64,000 bases of DNA from an uncultured Rhodocyclaceae bacterium (GTDB lineage: Bacteria; Pseudomonadota; Gammaproteobacteria; Burkholderiales; Rhodocyclaceae): contig CAJQTY010000001.1 in assembly GCA_907163075.1 (NCBI GenBank), positions 558,001 to 622,000 of the forward strand. The letters are read 5' to 3'. Below the pieces are notes generated by a model. That model made no database searches. It was not told the DNA's origin and saw only the letters and a list, made by a program, of their open reading frames with translations. Below are positions 56,708 to 64,000 of the stretch, piece by piece. The position numbers and the translations under genes were made by a program. Position 1 is the first letter of the stretch, and each line of letters opens with the position of its first letter.

Positions 56708-57946
56708 ATGCTCAAGAAGATAAGCGTCAAACAACTTTCCGTCGGGATGCATCTCAAGGAATTCTGCGGATCCTGGATGGAGCATCCTTTCTGGCGTAAC
56801 TCCTTCGTCATAACCAACCCCAAGGACATCGACGCCATTCTCGCCAGCAGCATCAAGGAAGTCTGGATCGACAGTTCGAAAGGGCTTGATATCGCCCCGG
56901 GCGAAAGCGCCGTCTCGGAAGCGGAATCGGATGCCCAGGTCGACGCCGAACTGAACATCGCCGCGATTGAACAGCGCCAGACAGCGCCGGTTCGAGCCTC
57001 CGCCGAAATTGCCCGTGCCGCGAAAATATGTGCGCAATCGAAACGCGCCGTCGCGTCGATGTTTCAGGAAGCGCGCATGGGCAAGGCCGTCGACACGGCT
57101 GGCGCGCAAAGACTGGTCGAGGAAATTTCCGACTCCATCAGCCGCAACCCCAGCGCGCTGATCAGCCTGGCGCGGCTGAAAACGGCGGACGACTACACCT
57201 ATATGCACTCGGTCGCCGTCTGTGCGCTAATGATCGCCCTCGCCAAGCAGCTCAAGCTTGACGAAGCCCAGACCCGTTCGGCGGGCATCGCCGGTTTGCT
57301 GCACGATATGGGCAAGGCCCTGATGCCGATGGACGTGCTCAACAAGCCGGGCAAACTGACAGACGAAGAATTTTCCATCATCAAGACGCACCCCGAAGAA
57401 GGCTACAAACTGCTGCTCGACAGCACCGGTGTCAATGATATGGCGCTTGACGTAGTCCTGCACCACCACGAAAAAACCGATGGTTCGGGCTATCCCGAGC
57501 ATCTGGAGGACAGCGGAATCAGCCTTTTCGCCAAGATGGGCGCGGTGTGCGACGTTTACGATGCGATCACGTCCAACCGCCCCTACAAGACCGGATGGGA
57601 TCCGGCCGAATCCCTGCGCAAGATGGCCGAATGGGTCAATGGCCATTTCGACCCGACGGTCTTCCAGGCCTTCGTCAAGAGCCTTGGCATTTACCCGATC
57701 GGTTCGCTGATCAAGCTCAATTCCGGGCGCCTGGGTATCGTCATCGAGCAGTCCGAAAAATCCCTGCTGACGCCGCGCATCAAGGTTTTTTTCTCGACAC
57801 GTTCGAACGCACGGATCAAGCCAGAGATCGTCGACCTGTCGCGCCAAGGCTGTCCAGAAAAGATTGCCAACCGCGAAGATCCGGAAAAATGGAACTTCCC
57901 GGATCTCTACGAACTCTGGTCGGGGACGCACGAGTCGCCCCGATAA
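56708..57946 (+). CDS. HD-GYP domain protein (putative c-di-GMP phosphodiesterase)
   Basis: This 412-residue protein has an N-terminal DUF3391-like region (KKISVKQLSVGMHLKEFCGS) and an HD-GYP domain at residues 150-320. The metal-binding HD lies in LLHDMGKALMP at residues 199-200, and the GYP motif in HHHEKTDGSGYPE near 252. These proteins usually hydrolyse cyclic-di-GMP. The ATG at 56708 is the first with family similarity. It stands alone between metK and ahcY; no output partner is adjacent. Confidence 0.9.
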   Translation: MLKKISVKQLSVGMHLKEFCGSWMEHPFWRNSFVITNPKDIDAILASSIKEVWIDSSKGLDIAPGESAVSEAESDAQVDAELNIAAIEQRQTAPVRASAEIARAAKICAQSKRAVASMFQEARMGKAVDTAGAQRLVEEISDSISRNPSALISLARLKTADDYTYMHSVAVCALMIALAKQLKLDEAQTRSAGIAGLLHDMGKALMPMDVLNKPGKLTDEEFSIIKTHPEEGYKLLLDSTGVNDMALDVVLHHHEKTDGSGYPEHLEDSGISLFAKMGAVCDVYDAITSNRPYKTGWDPAESLRKMAEWVNGHFDPTVFQAFVKSLGIYPIGSLIKLNSGRLGIVIEQSEKSLLTPRIKVFFSTRSNARIKPEIVDLSRQGCPEKIANREDPEKWNFPDLYELWSGTHESPR

Positions 57947-57950
57947 ACCC

Positions 57951-57978
57951 TTCACAGAAGGAAAAATCCGCGTATAAT
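57951..57978 (+). promoter_or_regulatory. Promoter of the ahcY transcript
   Basis: TTCACA (57951-57956) and TATAAT (57973-57978) are 16 bases apart, and transcription from here would begin a few bases before the SAH riboswitch. The -35 is weak and the -10 perfect. Confidence 0.6.
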
Positions 57979-57987
57979 CCGGCTCTT

Positions 57988-58052
57988 ATCCGAGGAGCGC
58001 TGCAAAACTGTTGATCTACAGTTTCAGGCTCGGTACCTTAAACGGCGCTCAT
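57988..58052 (+). promoter_or_regulatory. S-adenosylhomocysteine (SAH) riboswitch
   Basis: The conserved core is easy to see: ATCCGAGGAGCGCTGCAA (57988-58005), CAGGCTCGG (58025-58033) and AACGGCGCTCA (58041-58051). CCGAG pairs with CTCGG to form P1, and GAGCGC (57995-58000) pairs with GCGCTC (58045-58050) as the pseudoknot. A hairpin CCCGTGC-CGG-GCACGGG follows at 58061-58077 in the expression platform. Riboswitches of this class switch on ahcY when SAH builds up. The location, 97 bases before ahcY, fits exactly. Confidence 0.92.
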
Positions 58053-58148
58053 CCAACCAACCCGTGCCGGGCACGGGAAGTCGGGTGAGCCGGATCTGTC
58101 TCGATACGCCCCTTCCCCTCCCGGCCACAGTTATCAAGGAGTTTTACT

Positions 58149-59564
58149 GTGGCTGACAACTTCAACGACTACGTCATTGCCGACCTCGCGCTTGCCGACT
58201 GGGGTCGCAAGGAAATCCGCATTGCCGAAACCGAAATGCCTGGCCTGATGGCCATTCGCGAGGAATTCGCCAAGAGCCAGCCGCTCAAGGGCGCGCGCAT
58301 CACCGGTTCGCTGCACATGACCATCCAGACCGCCGTGCTCATCGAGACGCTGACCGCGCTCGGCGCCGAAGTCCGCTGGGCCTCGTGCAACATCTTCTCG
58401 ACGCAGGATCACGCTGCCGCCGCCATCGCTGCGCAGAACATCCCGGTCTTCGCCGTCAAGGGCGAAACTCTCGTTGATTACTGGGATTACACCCACCGCA
58501 TCTTCGAATGGGCCGACGGCGGCTACACCAACATGATCCTCGACGACGGCGGCGATGCAACGCTGCTGCTGCACCTCGGCGCCCGTGCCGAGAAGGACAT
58601 CTCCGTGCTGGCCAAGCCGGGCTCGGAAGAGGAAACCATCCTCTTCGCCGCCATCAAGGCCAAGATCGCCGTCGATCCGACCTGGTATTCCGTGCGTCTG
58701 GCCGCCGTCAAGGGCGTCACCGAGGAAACCACCACCGGCGTCCATCGCCTGTACCAAATGCACCAGCGCGGCGAACTCAAGTTCCCGGGCATCAACGTCA
58801 ATGACTCGGTCACCAAGTCCAAGTTCGACAACCTCTACGGCTGCCGCGAATCGCTGGTCGATGGCATCAAGCGCGCCACCGACGTCATGATCGCCGGCAA
58901 GGTCGCCGTCATCGCCGGTTACGGCGACGTCGGCAAGGGTTCCGCCCAGGCCATGCGTGCTCTTTCCGCACAAGTCTGGGTCACCGAAATCGACCCGATC
59001 TGCGCCCTGCAGGCCGCCATGGAAGGCTATCGCGTCGTCACCATGGAATACGCTGCCGACAAGGCCGACATCTTCGTTACCACGACCGGCAACTTCCACG
59101 TCATCACCCATGACCACATGGCCGCAATGAAGGACCAGGCCATCGTCTGCAACATCGGCCACTTCGACAACGAAATCGACGTCGCCTCGATCGAGAAGTA
59201 CCAGTGGGAAGAGATCAAGCCGCAGGTCGACCACGTCATCTTCCCGGACGGCAAGCGCATCATCCTGCTCGCCAAGGGTCGCCTGGTGAATCTTGGCTGC
59301 GGTACCGGCCACCCGTCCTACGTGATGTCCTCCTCGTTTGCCAACCAGACCATCGCCCAGATCGAACTGTGGACCGAAGCCGTCAAGGGTTCCAACAAGT
59401 ACCCGGTCGGCGTATATGTGCTGCCCAAGCATCTGGACGAGAAGGTTGCCCGCCTGCAACTGAGGAAGCTCAACGCCGTACTCTCCGAACTGACCGACGA
59501 ACAGGCTGCCTACATCAGCGTGCCCAAGGAAGGCCCGTACAAGGCCGAGCACTACCGCTACTGA
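58149..59564 (+). CDS. ahcY: Adenosylhomocysteinase (SAH hydrolase)
   Basis: This 471-residue NAD-dependent enzyme splits SAH into homocysteine and adenosine. It starts with GTG after AAGGAG. The family features are complete: [32 protein letters not shown]-like sequence near 75, [15 protein letters not shown] (the NAD-binding loop) near 258, and the C-terminal KAEHYRY. It is controlled by the SAH riboswitch upstream and is the first gene of an operon with the holin-like gene and metF. Confidence 0.97.
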   Translation: MADNFNDYVIADLALADWGRKEIRIAETEMPGLMAIREEFAKSQPLKGARITGSLHMTIQTAVLIETLTALGAEVRWASCNIFSTQDHAAAAIAAQNIPVFAVKGETLVDYWDYTHRIFEWADGGYTNMILDDGGDATLLLHLGARAEKDISVLAKPGSEEETILFAAIKAKIAVDPTWYSVRLAAVKGVTEETTTGVHRLYQMHQRGELKFPGINVNDSVTKSKFDNLYGCRESLVDGIKRATDVMIAGKVAVIAGYGDVGKGSAQAMRALSAQVWVTEIDPICALQAAMEGYRVVTMEYAADKADIFVTTTGNFHVITHDHMAAMKDQAIVCNIGHFDNEIDVASIEKYQWEEIKPQVDHVIFPDGKRIILLAKGRLVNLGCGTGHPSYVMSSSFANQTIAQIELWTEAVKGSNKYPVGVYVLPKHLDEKVARLQLRKLNAVLSELTDEQAAYISVPKEGPYKAEHYRY

Positions 59565-59579
59565 GCACCGGGGGACACC

Positions 59580-59927
59580 ATGCGCCTGATCCTGCTCTGG
59601 ATACTCAATGCCGTTGCACTGCTCGCCGTGGCTTACCTGCTACCAGCGATCCACGTCGCGTCGTTCGGCGCGGCCATGCTGGCGGCACTTCTGCTCGGGC
59701 TGGTCAATACCGTGGTGCGCCCCCTGTTACTGCTACTGACGCTGCCGGTGACGCTGCTGACACTCGGACTCTTCATCTTCGTCGTCAACGGCCTGATGTT
59801 CTGGCTGGCCGGGACGCTGATCGACGGGTTCGCCGTCGGCGGCTTCTGGCCGGCGGTTTTCGGCTCGCTGCTTTACAGCGTCGTCTCATGGGCGCTGTCG
59901 AGTCTGCTGCTTTCCGGCAAGCACTGA
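59580..59927 (+). CDS. Phage-holin-family (PF04020-type) membrane protein
   Basis: This 115-residue protein is almost wholly hydrophobic with four transmembrane helices (LILLWILNAVALLAVAYLL and so on) and the GLVNTVVRPLLLLLTLP and NGLMFWLAGTLIDGF motifs of PF04020. Despite the name it is a chromosomal protein, often found between ahcY and metF in related bacteria. Its role in the methyl cycle is unknown. Confidence 0.82.
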   Translation: MRLILLWILNAVALLAVAYLLPAIHVASFGAAMLAALLLGLVNTVVRPLLLLLTLPVTLLTLGLFIFVVNGLMFWLAGTLIDGFAVGGFWPAVFGSLLYSVVSWALSSLLLSGKH

Positions 59928-59953
59928 GCCTCGTTTGAAGGCGATCGATCTGC

Positions 59954-60793
59954 ATGAAAAATACCGAACTCTCCATCGAATTCTTCCCGCCGCAAACGCC
60001 CGAGGGCGTTGATAAACTGCGCCTGGTGCGCAGCAAACTGGCCGTGCTCAAACCGGAATTTTTCTCCGTCACCTTCGGCGCCGGCGGCTCGACGCGCGAG
60101 CGCACGTTCGCCGTCGTCAAGGAAATCGCCGCTGAAGGTTTTTCTGCCGCGCCTCATCTGTCGTGTATCGGCTCGACGCGCGAGAATATCCGCGAGATCC
60201 TGCACGACTACCAAGCCGCCGGCATTCGCCGTATCGTCGCCCTGCGCGGCGACCTGCCTTCGGGCATGGCCGAGGCCGGCGAATTCCGCTACGCCAATGA
60301 ACTCATCGAATTCATCCGTTCGGAAACCGGCGATCACTTCCGGCTCGAAGTGGCCGCCTATCCCGAATGGCACCCGCAGGCCCGTAATCCACGCGACGAT
60401 CTGGCGGCTTTCGCCCGCAAGGCCCGCGCCGGCGCCAACTCGGCCATCACTCAATATTTTTACAACGCCGACGCCTACTTCCACTTCGTCGACGAAGTGC
60501 GCGCTTTCGGGGTCGACATTCCGATCATCCCCGGCATCATGCCGATTGCCAGCTTCTCCAAGCTGGCGCGCTTCTCCGACGCCTGCGGCGCCGAACTGCC
60601 GCGCTGGATGCGGCGCAAATTCGAAGGCCTGGGTGACGACGCCGATGCCATCCGTGCCTTCGGCCTCGTCGTCGTAACGGAACTTTGCGAACGCCTGCTG
60701 GCCGGCGGCGCACCTGGGCTGCATTTCTATTCGATGAACCAGTCGGGGTTGACGCTGGAGATCTGCAAACGGCTTGGGCTGGAAGGACGTTGA
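59954..60793 (+). CDS. metF: Methylenetetrahydrofolate reductase
   Basis: This 279-residue flavoprotein makes 5-methyltetrahydrofolate, the methyl donor for remaking methionine from homocysteine. Recognisable motifs are SIEFFPPQTPEG at the start, SVTFGAGGSTRERT, RRIVALRGDLPSG and PGIMPIASFSKLARFSDACG. Length is typical. It completes the ahcY operon and is likely also under SAH control. Confidence 0.95.
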   Translation: MKNTELSIEFFPPQTPEGVDKLRLVRSKLAVLKPEFFSVTFGAGGSTRERTFAVVKEIAAEGFSAAPHLSCIGSTRENIREILHDYQAAGIRRIVALRGDLPSGMAEAGEFRYANELIEFIRSETGDHFRLEVAAYPEWHPQARNPRDDLAAFARKARAGANSAITQYFYNADAYFHFVDEVRAFGVDIPIIPGIMPIASFSKLARFSDACGAELPRWMRRKFEGLGDDADAIRAFGLVVVTELCERLLAGGAPGLHFYSMNQSGLTLEICKRLGLEGR

Positions 60794-60882
60794 ACAGCTA
60801 TCTTGAAAAGGTTCACAGTAATGCGACTTTCGCGAGCGGCCGCATTTTTCGCAACAGAATCGATTAATTCAAAGGATTAGGC

Positions 60883-61128
60883 GTGCCTACCAATTTAGTT
60901 CTTCAGCACCTGAAAAAACACGGCCAGTTGCTCGATACGGATATTTCGACAGCAACCAAGCTACCGATTGAGCAAGTTCGTCTTTCTATTGCCGAACTGT
61001 CCGGTCTGGGAGAAATTTCTCAGTGCAGCGTCACCAAATTCCGGGATGGCAAACCCGTCGCCGGAATTCAGTGCAGGATTTCCGGCTATTACCCTCCGGC
61101 GGCACCGGGCAGGAAACCTTCCAAGTAA
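60883..61128 (+). CDS. Small winged-helix-like protein
   Basis: This 81-residue protein begins GTG after AAAGGA and has a helix-turn-helix pattern (LVLQHLKKHGQLLDTDISTA, LPIEQVRLSIAELSGLGEIS), so it is probably a small DNA-binding regulator. The C-terminus has CRISGYYPPAAPGRKPSK. I do not know a named family. It may be independent of the metF operon. The 278 bases that follow (61129-61406) show no convincing gene. Confidence 0.55.
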   Translation: MPTNLVLQHLKKHGQLLDTDISTATKLPIEQVRLSIAELSGLGEISQCSVTKFRDGKPVAGIQCRISGYYPPAAPGRKPSK

Positions 61129-61406
61129 CAGCCAGGCATAGCAATCACCTTGGAGTAATTTCGCTCAGAGCCGGTGATTTTTTCGACCGGGGGACGATTG
61201 CGCAGCCGCGTCAGTCCGTCGCTGGCGATGCGCTTTCGCCAAGTCCCTACCGTAGCTGATCAAGTGTATAGATCGGGAAAAATGTTTGTGGAACGCCATA
61301 TCGGTGATGTGCCCGCATCATTGGGCGGCGGCTTCAACGATATCAACTTGCCGGTAATGCCTTGGGCGAGCCACCGCCATTGCGCTAACCATGTCGGTAG
61401 CAGCCT

Positions 61407-61850
61407 TCACAACTGCGTCCAGTCGCTTTTCTGTCCCGTGTAGTTGTCCAGCCCTGCGTAATCGGCCGCTCCGGCAGTGGGGTCGCCTAGAAGAACGCGC
61501 CCACCTGACTTATGCCCCACAAAGAATGTCGGAGAAACCATTTCAACTACATGCCACTGCTCCTTAGGGATCACGGAGTAGTTTGGATAGTGTCCAATGC
61601 CGTCTCGAATGTCTTGGTAGATTCGAAGTGCGGTGTCGTCTCGAAAGTAGCCGACTTGCCGGGGATTGACGAATAGGCGAATGGACTTGCCTTGGTAAGC
61701 CAAGAGCGGACCATCTCTGTGTTCGCGTCGCCACCTGCCCTGATTGCCGTGCGCGTCCTGATAGTAGAGAGAGGTCAATCTTCCGTGTTCGCTGGTTGAG
61801 AACCGATAGTTGATGCTCCGGAATAGATCAGAGTACTTTTTGTCGAGCAT
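61407..61850 (-). CDS. Hypothetical protein
   Basis: This 147-residue protein has no family I recognise. It is soluble and charged, with aromatic-rich motifs (FRSINYRFSTSEHGRLTSLY, VFVNPRQ-like RLFVNPRQVGYFRDD) and a glycine/aspartate-rich C-terminus (GDPTAGAADYAGLDNYTG). An AGGAGG site upstream of the ATG at 61850 is strong. The frame continues open upstream to 61930, the TA where the second IS630 copy was inserted, so that element landed about 80 bases before its start and may have cut it off from an upstream promoter. Confidence 0.6.
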   Translation of the reverse strand: MLDKKYSDLFRSINYRFSTSEHGRLTSLYYQDAHGNQGRWRREHRDGPLLAYQGKSIRLFVNPRQVGYFRDDTALRIYQDIRDGIGHYPNYSVIPKEQWHVVEMVSPTFFVGHKSGGRVLLGDPTAGAADYAGLDNYTGQKSDWTQL

Positions 61851-61930
61851 GGCGTGGCCTCCTTTTTTGATGGTGCGTTCGGTGGTCCGGTGCGCTCTGT
61901 GTGAGCGAGCGATATCCGATCCCATAACTA

Positions 61931-63050
61931 TTGATCCGGCCAGATGAAGTTTGAAGTTTCAAGCGGCATATTTGACCCGTGGATCCTGGAAGAAGCTTTT
62001 GACCCGCTCGGGTGATTGTTCGAGTTTGACCATGTGTTCTGTGGCAGCGAGTTTCAGTTTTGCCTTGGTACGCACCGGCACCTTGGTGCCGATAGCATGC
62101 TTGAGGTCGGCGTTAAGGCGTTCTTCTGGATTCAGTTCCGGGCTGTAACTGGGCAGATAGAAGAGTTCGATTTTGTCCTGATGTTCAGCGGCCCATGCCT
62201 TGACCGGTTTGCTGTGATGGACTCGCAGGTTGTCGAGAATCAGAAACACCTTCTTGCCGGCATCCTTGATCAGGGCTTCAAGGAACTCAATCAATTTGTC
62301 GGAATTGAAGGCCTCATCAATGATCATCCAGCGTGTCTTTCCCTGGTTTGTCACCGTGGCAATCATCGACAACTTCTGCCGGGTACCCCCCACGGTGAAG
62401 GTTACCGGGGTCTTGCCAGCCGGTGCGTAGCAACGACCGCGCACATCGGTATTGACCAAAGCAGTCTCATCGCCCCAGTGAATCTCGCCACCCTCTGCCT
62501 TGGCACGTTTCTCAATCTCGGGGTATTGCTCATCAAGCCAAGCCTGTACGGCTTCCGGTCGCTGCTCGTAAGCCTTTTTGATCGGCTTCTGTGGGGTGAA
62601 ACCCCAGCGCGACAGATAGTTGCCGACACCGCGTACCGATAGCTTGATGCCGTACTCCCGTTCGATCAGTTGCATCACTGCCGCCCGGTTCCACAGCGCA
62701 AATTCCATCTTCAGTTGCTCTGGGCGCTTATCGCAAATGATTTTTCGGATCGTCTGCTCTTGCTCTTCGGTCAATGTTCGCCCTTGGCCAGCGCGCTTGC
62801 CGCGCGTGGCTGGTCTGATGGCAGCAAGGCCTCCTTCTTCATAGCGATCAATGGCAGCACGAACTGTCGGATACGAAAGCCCACAGAGTTCGACGATTTG
62901 CATTACGCCGTAACCTTTGCGATGTAACCGCACGACTTGCTTCCGCCGTTCATGCAGTTGCTCAAGTGTTGAATATCTTGCGTCGTCTTTTTCCATTCAT
63001 CCAACATGGGGATCGATCCGAATATTTCAAGCATTATCGTGCCGAGTCAA
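61931..63050 (-). mobile_element. IS630-family insertion sequence, copy 2 (inverted)
   Basis: A 1120-base element with the same length, ends and transposase as the copy at 41959-43078, in the opposite direction. TA dinucleotides flank it at 61929-61930 and 63051-63052. The two copies lie 18.85 kb apart as inverted repeats. Confidence 0.95.
61959..62996 (-). CDS. IS630-family transposase (copy 2)
   Basis: The 345-residue protein is identical to the one at 42013-43050, with intact IHWGDETALV, FLILDNLRVHH and SPELNPEERLNADLK motifs. Identity of the two copies implies recent transposition or gene conversion. Confidence 0.96.
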   Translation of the reverse strand: MEKDDARYSTLEQLHERRKQVVRLHRKGYGVMQIVELCGLSYPTVRAAIDRYEEGGLAAIRPATRGKRAGQGRTLTEEQEQTIRKIICDKRPEQLKMEFALWNRAAVMQLIEREYGIKLSVRGVGNYLSRWGFTPQKPIKKAYEQRPEAVQAWLDEQYPEIEKRAKAEGGEIHWGDETALVNTDVRGRCYAPAGKTPVTFTVGGTRQKLSMIATVTNQGKTRWMIIDEAFNSDKLIEFLEALIKDAGKKVFLILDNLRVHHSKPVKAWAAEHQDKIELFYLPSYSPELNPEERLNADLKHAIGTKVPVRTKAKLKLAATEHMVKLEQSPERVKSFFQDPRVKYAA

Positions 63051-63052
63051 TA

Positions 63053-63205
63053 ACCCAACTCTTACATTGCGTGATAAACAAGAAATAATACCGACAACAA
63101 TCTCGGCGCGCTCCACCAGTCGCGCTTCCTCCGTTCGGCTCTTGCTCAACCGTTCCGGTTCCTTCCGGTTTGCCTCAGCACACTCAATCGCCGCCACTCT
63201 CGACA
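63053..63205 (-). pseudogene. N-terminal remnant of another IS630-type transposase
   Basis: The frame begins with ATG at 63205 after an AGGAGGAG site and reads MSRVAAIECAEANRKEPERL then SKSRTEEARLVERAEIVVGI. This resembles the start of a different IS630-family transposase branch (usual form: ERLARSRT---RLV-RARIVL). It is cut at 63052 by copy 2, which supplies a stop a few codons later. Joined across the element, the frame runs on into the hypothetical gene region at 61925 without a recognisable catalytic domain. The call rests on the N-terminal similarity only. Confidence 0.45.
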
Positions 63206-63641
63206 TAAGCACCTCTCCTCCTGGGGCTTTTTTTGGCGTATGTGAAGAATGGGCTTTGCCTGTCGCATCCAGGCGACAAAAAAATTCCTTACCAATCAAT
63301 CATGTGCTTCTGACAAGTACGCTGGCTGTCGGGCAGCAGCGACATAAACGCTATCTCTGTACTCCGACGATGTTCTCTAACTTGTTGATATTTTTGTGTT
63401 AATTGTTCTGGCATCGTTATTGCTCACCACCTACTTAGCTTTAACCTCCGGCCTCTGAAGAAGACGTCGTTCCCGCCTCGCAGCTTACGATCGGACGACA
63501 AACGGACGCGGAAGCCATCGACCTTACGAAACATGGACAAAGAATTCACAGATTCAGAGAGGATCGCGACCTAGATTGCAATGGCCGGGCGGAAAGCAAC
63601 AGAAATACCCCCTGCGTTTAAAGATGAAAGAGAGGTATTCG
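63206..63641. other. Non-coding stretch in accessory region
   Basis: About 430 bases with no recognisable gene, lower in GC than the core genes. I see no clear tRNA, repeat or attachment site. It probably holds decayed mobile DNA plus the promoter of the small gene at 63642. Confidence 0.4.
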
Positions 63642-63845
63642 ATGAGTCTTGACAACTATGTTGGACGGATTGTTCGATTGAATCAAGAAGTCTTCCGAGA
63701 AATTGCCAGACGAGCCAAGAGTAGAGGGATTGTCCTGGAAAATGTTTTCTTGGTCTCCGGTATAAGTCGTGAGATGCGCAAGTTGATCTGCTATGGGGCA
63801 ATCTTCCGGATTACCGTCGCTGCCGCAGATGTCGTCCTGATTTAG
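63642..63845 (+). CDS. Small hypothetical protein
   Basis: This 67-residue protein begins MSLDNYVGRIVRLNQEVF and ends RITVAAADVVLI. A GAGAGG site lies about 7 bases before the ATG at 63642; in-frame ATGs at 63576 and 63624 lack one. No family is recognised. It has a mixed amphipathic helix and a short beta-like end. The last 155 bases of the window (63846-64000) show nothing I can name. Confidence 0.45.
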   Translation: MSLDNYVGRIVRLNQEVFREIARRAKSRGIVLENVFLVSGISREMRKLICYGAIFRITVAAADVVLI

Positions 63846-64000
63846 GTGCCGGGTACAACTGCATGCGCCTAAGCCGGCGAACCGTGGCGTGAGGTCGCCT
63901 GCAACTGAGCATCACACGAAAACAACGAGAGCCTTCGGGCACGCTTTGGGCTCGAAATGAGGCCATCGGTAAACTGAAAGCGTTGCGCCCCCGCTGAAAG

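Noticed and set aside
61174-61443. 89-codon plus-strand frame before the hypothetical gene
   Set aside because: No ribosome site and no family; low-complexity similarity to transposase ends could not be supported.
63846-64000. Possible tRNA or attachment site at the right edge
   Set aside because: I looked for a cloverleaf and for direct repeats with the IS region and found none.

Overview
The window is a GC-rich chromosomal segment of a Gram-negative bacterium, most likely a betaproteobacterium of the Rhodocyclales type (Dechloromonas, Azonexus, Propionivibrio or Accumulibacter relatives). This is inferred from gene content: pilM divergent from mrcA with cyaY and a small lipoprotein gene before lysA; dapF-DUF484-xerC; metK beside an lpxL-type acyltransferase; an SAH riboswitch in front of ahcY, a holin-like gene and metF; and a heptose-type LPS core (waaG, waaP). 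No rRNA or tRNA gene was recognised.

Layout. 1-9.05 kb: housekeeping genes (pilM start, PBP1A, frataxin, LptM-like lipoprotein, DAP decarboxylase), an RND efflux pair and Hsp15. 9.3-20.3 kb: a complete type I-E CRISPR-Cas system (cas3, cas8e, cse2, cas7e, cas5e, cas6e, cas1, cas2e) and a 23-repeat array. A toxin-antitoxin pair (Phd/UPF0175-like fused antitoxin plus PIN-domain toxin) lies inside the operon, between cas6e and cas1, with its own candidate operator. 20.5-32.1 kb: MFS transporter, alpha/beta hydrolase, hslU and hslV split by two opposite-strand genes (one HDOD), a tandem STAS protein, a Fur-family regulator, an exported MsrB/MsrA pair, xerC, DUF484, dapF and a GNAT.

32.3-55.2 kb is an envelope-glycan region: LpxL-like acyltransferases, two ArnT-like membrane glycosyltransferases, a carbamoyltransferase, a two-domain glycosyltransferase, an O-antigen ligase, a YejM-like sulfatase-fold protein, MsbA, a UDP-glucuronate 4-epimerase-like enzyme, a GT2, a VTT/DedA-like protein, a ParA ATPase, a double kinase-fold protein, WaaP, WaaG and LpxL. 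Together they would make, decorate, flip and ligate lipid A, core and O-antigen. An IS630-family element has landed in the last codons of the ligase gene.

55.3-61.1 kb is the methyl-cycle region: metK with a long leader ending in a terminator-like hairpin, an HD-GYP protein, the SAH riboswitch, ahcY, a holin-like protein, metF and a small winged-helix protein. 61.4-64 kb is accessory DNA: hypothetical genes and a second, inverted copy of the same IS630 element, inserted in what looks like the N-terminal remnant of another IS630-type transposase.

The strongest candidates for something new are the toxin-antitoxin pair wired into the cas operon directly ahead of cas1-cas2, the metK leader, the long palindrome between the YejM-like gene and msbA, and the IS insertion that rewrites the end of the O-antigen ligase.
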